19,115 nucleotides of DNA from Acholeplasmataceae bacterium (GTDB taxonomy: Bacteria > Bacillota_I > Bacilli_A > Acholeplasmatales > Acholeplasmataceae). Both the position numbers and the translations under genes were made by a program. Positions within the stretch are counted from its first letter, which is position 1, and each line of letters starts with the position of its first letter. Of the stretch, positions 14,183 through 19,115 are shown piece after piece. The notes beneath the pieces are model-generated. The model was not told the origin of the DNA, ran no database searches, and worked only from the letters and a program-made list of their open reading frames with translations. The stretch lies in assembly GCA_003497445.1 (NCBI GenBank), contig DNNX01000100.1:6772-25886 (forward strand), read 5' to 3'.

Positions 14183-14407
14183 ATGATTTGGGTAGATTTT
14201 ATCGCATTAATCGCTGTTATTTTACTTATTGGTGCAGTGATGTTACAACAATCTTCAGATGATATTTCAAGTGCATTTAGTGGTGAAAAATCTGAATTAT
14301 TTAAAGAAAGAAAAACACGTGGTTTAGAATTATTTTTAACACGTGGCACAATTATTTTAACAGTGATTGTTGTTGTTTCAGTGTTATTGTCAAATAACTT
14401 AAGATAA
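14183..14407 (+). CDS. secG: Preprotein translocase subunit SecG
   Basis: 74-residue membrane protein of the SecYEG channel that exports unfolded proteins. It has the SecG pattern of two membrane helices, an N-terminal IALIAVILLIGAVMLQQS with the conserved Gln pair, a Gly/Ser-containing loop (SSAFSGEKSELFKERKTRGLE), and a C-terminal TRGTIILTVIVVVSVLLSN ending within a few residues. The start at 14183 is chosen because GGAGG (14173-14177) is five bases upstream; the upstream ATG at 14171 is part of that ribosome binding site. A perfect consensus promoter precedes it, and rsmE follows three bases after the stop. Firmicutes often pair secG with rnr/smpB instead, so the neighbour here is different. 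Confidence 0.93.
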   Translation: MIWVDFIALIAVILLIGAVMLQQSSDDISSAFSGEKSELFKERKTRGLELFLTRGTIILTVIVVVSVLLSNNLR

Positions 14408-14410
14408 TAT

Positions 14411-15070
14411 ATGCAAAGGTATTTTATACCTAATGGCACATCATCACTTTCAAAAAATGATCAGCATCATATCAAACATGTGATGCGCATGAAGAGCCAT
14501 GATCACGTCATCATTTGTAATGAAGCATGTTATATTTCTGAGGTCATCATTGCAGATGAGGTCACCTTTAAACACATCAAAGCATTACCTAAGATTCATA
14601 AAAGACACGTCGTACTTGTTCAAGGATTACCAAAACATCCTAAAATAGAAACAACGATCAAATATGCGACAATGGCGGGGGTAGATAAAATTATTCTACT
14701 GCCAATGAAGTATTCGGTTGTCAAAGATTTACCAAGTGATCAAAAACAATTACGATATCACATGATTTCAAAAGAAGCTGCAGAACTATCACATCGAGAT
14801 GACATTCCAGAAATCAAGTTTGTTTCAAAATTAGAAGATATAACACTTTTTAATAAAACCTATTTGTTTGATGAATTAAGTAAACACATGATTCAAGATG
14901 ATACCCATGATCCAGTCATGATTATTATTGGACCTGAAGGCGGCATTCATCAAGATGAAAGAGATTACTTAACCTCAAAAGGGGCTTTAAGCACCTCATT
15001 AGGACCGCTCATATATGCAAGTGAAATTGCAGGGGTTCTAGCCATACAAACATTAATGACATTTTTATGA
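14411..15070 (+). CDS. rsmE: 16S rRNA (uracil1498-N3)-methyltransferase RsmE
   Basis: 219 residues, a little shorter than the usual about 245. N-terminal PUA-like domain with HHIKHVMRMKSHD (19-31), then a SPOUT methyltransferase domain with the trefoil-knot motifs IIIGPEGGIHQDE (171-183) and SLGPLIYASEIAGVLAIQT (197-214). The enzyme makes m3U1498 in 16S rRNA using SAM. The signature LGPRILRTETA of typical RsmE reads LGPLIYASEIA here, and the helix motif EQSGR reads ELSHR (125-129), so key substrate-side residues have drifted. RsmE remains the best call, but activity is less certain than for the others. There is no Shine-Dalgarno before the ATG; the three-base gap after secG suggests coupling or reinitiation. 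The TGA at 15068 ends 32 bases before rpsU. Confidence 0.85.
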   Translation: MQRYFIPNGTSSLSKNDQHHIKHVMRMKSHDHVIICNEACYISEVIIADEVTFKHIKALPKIHKRHVVLVQGLPKHPKIETTIKYATMAGVDKIILLPMKYSVVKDLPSDQKQLRYHMISKEAAELSHRDDIPEIKFVSKLEDITLFNKTYLFDELSKHMIQDDTHDPVMIIIGPEGGIHQDERDYLTSKGALSTSLGPLIYASEIAGVLAIQTLMTFL

Positions 15071-15102
15071 CATCAAAACTTAGCGAGAAGGGAGGGTTGA
15101 GC

Positions 15103-15291
15103 ATGGCAAAAACAATCGTTAGAGAAAACGAATCAATTGAAGATGCACTCAAGCGTTTCAAAAGAGATGTATCTAAATCAGGCACCCTCGCGGAGGCTCG
15201 CAAAAGAGAATTTTACATTAAACCAAGTGTAGATCGTAAAATGAAACAGCGTGCAAACGCTAAGAAAAATGCAAAGAAAAAATCATATTAA
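15103..15291 (+). CDS. rpsU: 30S ribosomal protein S21
   Basis: 62-residue basic protein of the small ribosomal subunit. It has the S21 pattern: a conserved N-terminal ENESIEDALKRFKRDVSKSG, then EARKREFYIKPSVDRK, and a Lys/Arg/Ala-rich tail ending in AKKKSY. It is slightly longer than the 57-58 residues of Bacillus S21. The ATG at 15103 follows a very strong AAGGGAGGG (15089-15096), consistent with high expression; the upstream in-frame ATG at 15067 lies in the end of rsmE and is rejected. A strong terminator follows. No promoter of its own is evident between rsmE and rpsU, so it is likely transcribed from the secG promoter. Confidence 0.96.
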   Translation: MAKTIVRENESIEDALKRFKRDVSKSGTLAEARKREFYIKPSVDRKMKQRANAKKNAKKKSY

Positions 15292-15315
15292 GCACATGTT
15301 ACCATGTGCTTTTTT
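15290..15315 (+). terminator. Rho-independent terminator after rpsU
   Basis: AAGCACATG (15290-15298), loop TTAC and CATGTGCTT (15303-15311) followed by T residues to 15315 form a 9-bp stem that overlaps the rpsU stop codon. It closes the secG-rsmE-rpsU unit. Confidence 0.92.
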
Positions 15316-15327
15316 GTTCTTTAAATA

Positions 15328-15336
15328 TGATATAAT
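15328..15336 (+). promoter_or_regulatory. Extended -10 promoter of the phoH-ybeY-cdd-era-recO-glyS operon
   Basis: TGATATAAT (15328-15336) is an extended -10 with a perfect TATAAT; TATG before it matches the TRTG element. No -35 is visible because the terminator lies there. The predicted start, near 15343, gives a leader of about 17 bases with AGGGG (15351-15355) as ribosome binding site. Confidence 0.7.
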
Positions 15337-15359
15337 ATCATCAAGAAAGTAGGGGTTTA

Positions 15360-16307
15360 ATGACACTTGAAAGACAAATAGATCATGTCGATGCAATTTC
15401 TAAACTTGTTGGTAGTCACGATCGTAATTTAAAAGTTTTTAAACAGTACATGAATGTTACTGTATCGCTTCAAGGTAAACATATTGTTTGTGATGCTGAC
15501 GATCATCAAAAAGATATGTTAGAGACAATATTTCATATCCTTATTGATCTTGCAGAGCATCAATTTTCCCTTACAGAGCGTGATGTGATGTATGTTATTA
15601 AAAGTGTTGAACGCAATCAAGCAGATGATTTATTGTCATTATATAAAAATAGAAAACCGATTTATACGAATTATGTTGGAAAACAAATTTTAGCTAAAAC
15701 CTTTCATCAACAAGATTACATTGATGCTATTTCAAAAAATGATTTGACATTTGGTGTCGGTCCAGCTGGTACTGGGAAAACATTTTTAGGTGTTACAATG
15801 GCACTTCAAGCATTGAAAATGAATCAAGTGAAAAAAATTATTTTAACAAGACCTGTTGTTGAAGCTGGAGAGAACCTAGGATTTTTACCTGGAGATCTAA
15901 AAGAAAAAATAGATCCTTATTTAATCCCGCTTTATGACGCGTTGTATGATATGTTAGGTTTACAACAAACCAATACATTGATAGAAAGACAAATTATTGA
16001 AATTGCCCCACTTGCATTTATGAGAGGACGTACATTAGAACGTGCGTTTATCATATTAGATGAAGCTCAAAATACAACAGTTTCACAAATGAAAATGTTT
16101 TTGACGCGATTAGGGTTTTCATCAAAGATGTTAATTACAGGAGATCCGAGTCAAACAGATCTTCCTAAAGGTGTGTCATCAGGTCTTCATGATGCCTTAT
16201 CAAAATTAAAAGGTGTTAAAGATATTAACATTGTTCAATTTGATCATATTGATGTCATCAGACATCCACTTGTTCAACGTATTTTAGAAAGATATGAACA
16301 GTCATGA
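15360..16307 (+). CDS. phoH: PhoH-like ATPase (YbeZ family)
   Basis: 315-residue P-loop ATPase. N-terminal KH-like region (about 1-95), then Walker A GPAGTGKT (134-141), RPVVEAGENLGFLPGDL (164-180), Walker B IILDEAQNTT (231-240) and sensor TGDPSQTDLP (260-269), the classic PhoH/YbeZ signature. The protein works with the endoribonuclease YbeY in rRNA processing and ribosome quality control; in many bacteria the two are adjacent, as here. The start follows AGGGG four bases upstream. The stop overlaps ybeY as ATGA (16304-16307), giving translational coupling. It heads the long operon that ends in glyS. Confidence 0.96.
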   Translation: MTLERQIDHVDAISKLVGSHDRNLKVFKQYMNVTVSLQGKHIVCDADDHQKDMLETIFHILIDLAEHQFSLTERDVMYVIKSVERNQADDLLSLYKNRKPIYTNYVGKQILAKTFHQQDYIDAISKNDLTFGVGPAGTGKTFLGVTMALQALKMNQVKKIILTRPVVEAGENLGFLPGDLKEKIDPYLIPLYDALYDMLGLQQTNTLIERQIIEIAPLAFMRGRTLERAFIILDEAQNTTVSQMKMFLTRLGFSSKMLITGDPSQTDLPKGVSSGLHDALSKLKGVKDINIVQFDHIDVIRHPLVQRILERYEQS

Positions 16308-16726
16308 TCATCAATATATATAATCAAACTATCGATGACATTAAGACATACGAAAAAGTTTTAAATCATGTGTTTTCTATAATCGAAGAAGAAAAAGCGA
16401 TCAATATCATTATGATTAATAACCAACATATGCATGAGATGAATCTTCAATATCGAAGGTTAGACAAACCTACAGATGTATTAAGTTTTCCTTATGAAGA
16501 ATCCTTTATTGATGTTTTAGGAGATATATTCATTAATCTTGATTACATGAAACAACAAGCGTTTGAATATGGTCATAGTGAAGCAAGAGAAATTGCGTTT
16601 TTAGCAGTTCATGGGTATTTACACGTGAAAGGTTATGATCATCATACGATAGAAAAAGAAAAAGAAATGTTTGAGAAACAAGAAACAATATTAAAACAAG
16701 CAGGATTGGAGCGAAACCATGATTGA
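16304..16726 (+). CDS. ybeY: Endoribonuclease YbeY (rRNA maturation factor)
   Basis: 140-residue zinc-dependent endoribonuclease for 16S rRNA 3'-end maturation and ribosome quality control. The zinc motif HxxxHxxxxxH is HGYLHVKGYDH with His103, His107 and His113. The preceding family block LDKPTDVLSFP (53-63) is intact. The start codon overlaps the phoH stop (ATGA). The 3' end overlaps cdd by eight bases, so all three genes are coupled. The length and motifs are normal. Confidence 0.97.
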   Translation: MIINIYNQTIDDIKTYEKVLNHVFSIIEEEKAINIIMINNQHMHEMNLQYRRLDKPTDVLSFPYEESFIDVLGDIFINLDYMKQQAFEYGHSEAREIAFLAVHGYLHVKGYDHHTIEKEKEMFEKQETILKQAGLERNHD

Positions 16727-17111
16727 AGAGGCAAAAAAAGCAAGATTAAAAGCATATGTACCCTATTCAAAATATCCTGTGGGTGCAGCTATATTATTAA
16801 AAGATGGCACCATCATTCACGGTGCAAACATTGAAAATGCATCCTTTGGGTTATCAAATTGTGCTGAAAGAAGCGCACTATTTAGTTTACTTAGCCAAGG
16901 ATATAAAAAAGAAGATATCGTATCCATGACAGTGATTGCAGATCATAATAAACCTGTATCTCCTTGTGGTGCATGCAGACAAGTCATGTTTGAATTACTT
17001 CCAGAAAACTGTGAAATTACACTTGCGAATCTTTCTGGAGAAACAAAAGTCATGACAAAAGAAACACTTTTACCGTATGGGTTTAAGTTTGAAGATACGC
17101 TAAATACATGA
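16719..17111 (+). CDS. cdd: Cytidine deaminase
   Basis: 130-residue homotetramer-type enzyme that deaminates cytidine/deoxycytidine to uridine/deoxyuridine for pyrimidine salvage. It has the substrate-binding PYSKYPVGAA (15-24) and NIENASFGLSNCAERSA (37-53), zinc ligand Cys48, catalytic Glu50, and PCGACRQ with zinc ligands Cys83 and Cys86. The ATG is eight bases inside ybeY, with GGAG (16708-16711) seven bases upstream. Its stop overlaps era as ATGA. In Bacillus dgkA sits between ybeY and cdd; here cdd follows ybeY directly. Confidence 0.97.
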   Translation: MIEEAKKARLKAYVPYSKYPVGAAILLKDGTIIHGANIENASFGLSNCAERSALFSLLSQGYKKEDIVSMTVIADHNKPVSPCGACRQVMFELLPENCEITLANLSGETKVMTKETLLPYGFKFEDTLNT

Positions 17112-18004
17112 CACATAAATTTGCATTTGTAGGCATTGCTGGAAAACCTAATGTTGGGAAATCAACATTAATTAACGCGTTGATAGGTGAAAAAATTGCC
17201 ATCACGAGTGAAAAAGCCCAAACAACGCGTCATCGAATATTAGGCGTGAAGACCACACCTGATTTTCAACTTGTATTCGTGGATACTCCAGGTATTCATG
17301 AATCTAAACTTGTATTAAATCAAGTGATTGTTAAACAAGCCAATCAAGCATTACTCGATGTTGATGTTATGCTTTGGGTTGTTGATAGAAAAAAACAGCC
17401 ATACGATGACAAGTTGTATCAAACGTTTAAAACACTCAATATTCCGATCATATTAGTCATGAATAAAATTGATCAATTGAGTCATAAATCAGATATTGAT
17501 GCCATGATTATGTCTTATTTAACACTAGGAGATTTTGATGCAGTGATTCCTATATCTGCACTTAAAGAAACGTATCTTCAACACTTAGAGACATCGATTT
17601 TAGAGCATGCATATGAAGAGGGTCCGATGTTTCCCGAAGATTACACGTCTGATCAACAAGAACATCAAATTATCTCTGAATGGATTAGAGAAAAAATACT
17701 TACATTAACACAACAAGAAGTTCCCCATTCAGCAGCTGTTATTGTTGAATCTATTCAAGAAAACAAAAAACAAAAAACATTAGATATTCGTGCATTGATC
17801 ATTGTTGAAAGAGAATCTCAAAAGAAAATACTAATCGGAAAACAAGGCGAAAAGCTCAAGCAGATTGGGATGCTGGCAAGACAAGATTTGAATAAAACCT
17901 TTCATAGGAAAGTACATCTTGAGTTATGGATTAAAGTAAAAAAAGATTGGCGTAATAAAATGCAAGATGTGATGCGTTTTGGTTATGGAGTTACAAGTGA
18001 TTGA
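17108..18004 (+). CDS. era: GTPase Era
   Basis: 298-residue essential GTPase that binds near the 3' end of 16S rRNA in 30S subunit maturation. GTPase motifs: G1 GKPNVGKS (12-19), G2 region AQTTRHR (37-43), G3 DTPG (59-62), G4 NKID (119-122), G5 SALK (150-153). The C-terminal KH domain has GKQGEKLKQIGMLARQDL (from about residue 244), then ELWIKVKKDWR typical of Era ends. The ATG overlaps the cdd stop (ATGA) and no separate ribosome binding site is needed. It is adjacent to ybeY and phoH, a functional neighbourhood for small-subunit maturation. Confidence 0.97.
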   Translation: MTHKFAFVGIAGKPNVGKSTLINALIGEKIAITSEKAQTTRHRILGVKTTPDFQLVFVDTPGIHESKLVLNQVIVKQANQALLDVDVMLWVVDRKKQPYDDKLYQTFKTLNIPIILVMNKIDQLSHKSDIDAMIMSYLTLGDFDAVIPISALKETYLQHLETSILEHAYEEGPMFPEDYTSDQQEHQIISEWIREKILTLTQQEVPHSAAVIVESIQENKKQKTLDIRALIIVERESQKKILIGKQGEKLKQIGMLARQDLNKTFHRKVHLELWIKVKKDWRNKMQDVMRFGYGVTSD

Positions 18005-18653
18005 AGGTATCACCTATAAAGTACTGCCTTATTTAGAATCCAATCGATTGGTTTATATGTATACTTCTTTTGGTAAACTCACTTTGCATGCACGAGGTGC
18101 TCAAAAAATGACGTCTGATTTACGTATTGCATCTCAGTATTTTAATTTTATACAAGCAGATGTTGACGCAAAAGAAGGGCTCATTCCTGTTTCAAAACTC
18201 AAGATTCTTAATGATTTTCAAAACATTAAAGTATCGTTTGATATCATGACATATGTCGCTTTTATGCTTGAAGTTATTGATAAATGTATCGATTCAAATG
18301 ATCCTCACAAATTGATTTTTCAAGAGTTATTAGAAGTGTTTCAGAGTGTTGACATAAGACAGCAAATATGTCGTTTTATGATACGATTATTCAAACATAT
18401 TGGATATGACATACCTTTGAAAGCAGATGGAAGAGAAGTGACAGGATTTCATATCGCGCAAGCGACACTGACCTATCAAGGAAACAATTTATTAAGTGAC
18501 ATCTCTATGGATACATTGATCTTACTCGTTCAACTTAAATATACAAATTATGATACAATATTAAAGATTTCATCATTACAATATCAAGAATTAAAAAATT
18601 TTTTTATCGCGTACATAGAGTATCATGTACACGTTAAGATTAAAAACAGGTGA
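17997..18653 (+). CDS. recO: DNA repair protein RecO
   Basis: 218 residues by this start. N-terminal OB-fold typical of RecO (EGITYKVLPYLESNRLVYMYTSFGKLTLHARGAQK), then a helical C-terminal region. RecO mediates RecA loading on ssDNA with RecF/RecR. The zinc-finger cysteines of many RecO proteins are not present in the middle (only scattered Cys), which occurs in some members. The start is uncertain: GTG at 17997 has GGAG (17987-17990) six bases upstream and overlaps the end of era as GTGATTGA. ATG at 17985 would give MELQVIEGI but has no ribosome binding site; a TTG at 17979 is less likely. The stop is four bases before the ATG of glyS. Confidence 0.85.
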   Translation: MIEGITYKVLPYLESNRLVYMYTSFGKLTLHARGAQKMTSDLRIASQYFNFIQADVDAKEGLIPVSKLKILNDFQNIKVSFDIMTYVAFMLEVIDKCIDSNDPHKLIFQELLEVFQSVDIRQQICRFMIRLFKHIGYDIPLKADGREVTGFHIAQATLTYQGNNLLSDISMDTLILLVQLKYTNYDTILKISSLQYQELKNFFIAYIEYHVHVKIKNR

Positions 18654-18657
18654 GAAT

Positions 18658-19115
18658 ATGGCAACACTAGACGTATTAACGACATATGCTAAATCCACTG
18701 GATTTATATATCAAGGAAGCGAGATCTATGGAGGTCTGGCGAATACTTGGGATTATGGTCCACTTGGTAGTTTACTAAAAAATAATATAAAAAAGGCATG
18801 GATTCAACGCTTTCAAAGGGAATTCCCAGGAAATGTCTTACTCGATAGCGGTATACTATTAAACTCAAATGTGTGGAAAGCAAGTGGTCATATTGGTGGT
18901 TTCAGTGACCCTTTAACAGAATGTGAAAGTTGTCATCAACGATTTCGCGCAGACAACATGATATCAGAACATGATCACAATGTGAATCCTGATGGATGGA
19001 CATTTGAACAAATGGACCAATATATTAAAGATCATAAATTATCTTGTCCTAATTGTCAGAAACAAACATTTATGCCGATTCGTGCATTTAATATGATGTT
19101 TCAAACATATCAAGG
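18658..19115 (+). CDS. glyS: Glycyl-tRNA synthetase, single-chain type, 5' part (continues outside window)
   Basis: The frame is open from ATG 18658 to the window edge, 152 codons plus two bases. It shows the N-terminus of homodimeric (alpha2) GlyRS: SEIYGGLANTWDYGPLG (21-37) with the motif 1-adjacent region, SGHIGGFSDPLTEC (76-89), and a zinc-ribbon-like pair Cys89/Cys92 with Cys130/Cys133 (CESC and CPNC). The enzyme charges tRNA-Gly with glycine. AGGTGA (18648-18653) across the recO stop is the ribosome binding site. Position at the end of the phoH-ybeY-cdd-era-recO order is conserved in Firmicutes, where Bacillus has the two-subunit glyQ-glyS instead. Confidence 0.96.
   Translation, partial: MATLDVLTTYAKSTGFIYQGSEIYGGLANTWDYGPLGSLLKNNIKKAWIQRFQREFPGNVLLDSGILLNSNVWKASGHIGGFSDPLTECESCHQRFRADNMISEHDHNVNPDGWTFEQMDQYIKDHKLSCPNCQKQTFMPIRAFNMMFQTYQ

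Noticed and set aside
15179..15201. Locally GC-rich patch in rpsU as a sign of transfer or a hidden RNA
   Set aside because: It encodes the conserved GTLAEARKR stretch of S21; Arg/Ala/Gly codons explain it.
1..19115. UGA read as tryptophan (Mycoplasma code)
   Set aside because: Trp positions in conserved motifs use TGG, and TGA ends several genes exactly where family proteins end.
1..19115. CRISPR array, tRNA, rRNA, IS element or prophage
   Set aside because: No spaced direct repeats, no tRNA-like cloverleaf, no transposase or phage gene and no terminal repeats were seen on either strand by reading.

Overview
This window is AT-rich bacterial chromosome that looks like a low-GC Firmicutes/Mollicutes relative, most likely an Acholeplasma-type organism. 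The reasons are the codon bias, the strong extended -10 promoters, the Firmicutes-style phoH-ybeY-cdd-era-recO-glyS order, and the very tight gene packing. Trp is read from TGG and TGA acts as a stop (several ATGA stop/start overlaps), so the Mycoplasma UGA=Trp code does not apply. The genus is an inference from gene content and style.

Layout. (1) 1-1296: the C-terminal half of an RND-family exporter, closed by a hairpin terminator. (2) 1298-2819: a two-gene metal operon with a ZIP transporter (zupT-like) and a DtxR/MntR-type metalloregulator. A perfect 20-bp palindrome sits just after the promoter and looks like the regulator's own operator. (3) 2829-4367: a monocistronic M32 carboxypeptidase. 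(4) 4377-9478: an rRNA uracil-C5 methyltransferase, then a packed run of photolyase, GNAT acetyltransferase, DUF4256 protein, MscL, flavin-reductase-like protein and a frameshifted DUF1801 gene. It ends at a bidirectional terminator shared with a convergent hotdog thioesterase gene. (5) 9960-10789: divergent promoters, the thioesterase (minus strand) and an RmlD-like SDR protein with a Phe at the catalytic Tyr position. (6) 10807-14147: a complete three-gene iron(III)-type ABC importer (lipoprotein, fused permease, short ATPase). The first two genes start with TTG. (7) 14131-15315: secG, rsmE and rpsU from a perfect-consensus promoter nested in the ATPase gene. (8) 15328-19115: phoH, ybeY, cdd, era, recO and the 5' part of glyS, nearly all overlapping. 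This is the classic Firmicutes ribosome/RNA housekeeping cluster but lacks dgkA.

Taken together the window holds core translation and ribosome maturation genes (rlmD, secG, rsmE, rpsU, ybeY, era, glyS), DNA repair (phr, recO), metal import (ZIP plus regulator, iron ABC) and osmotic protection (mscL). I see no phage, IS element, CRISPR array, tRNA or rRNA. Apart from the frameshifted DUF1801 remnant it reads as ordinary vertically inherited chromosome. The most interesting signals are regulatory: the ZIP/DtxR palindrome, an apparently leaderless photolyase mRNA, and the recurrent TGn-TATAAT promoters. I did not find a convincing new multi-gene system.
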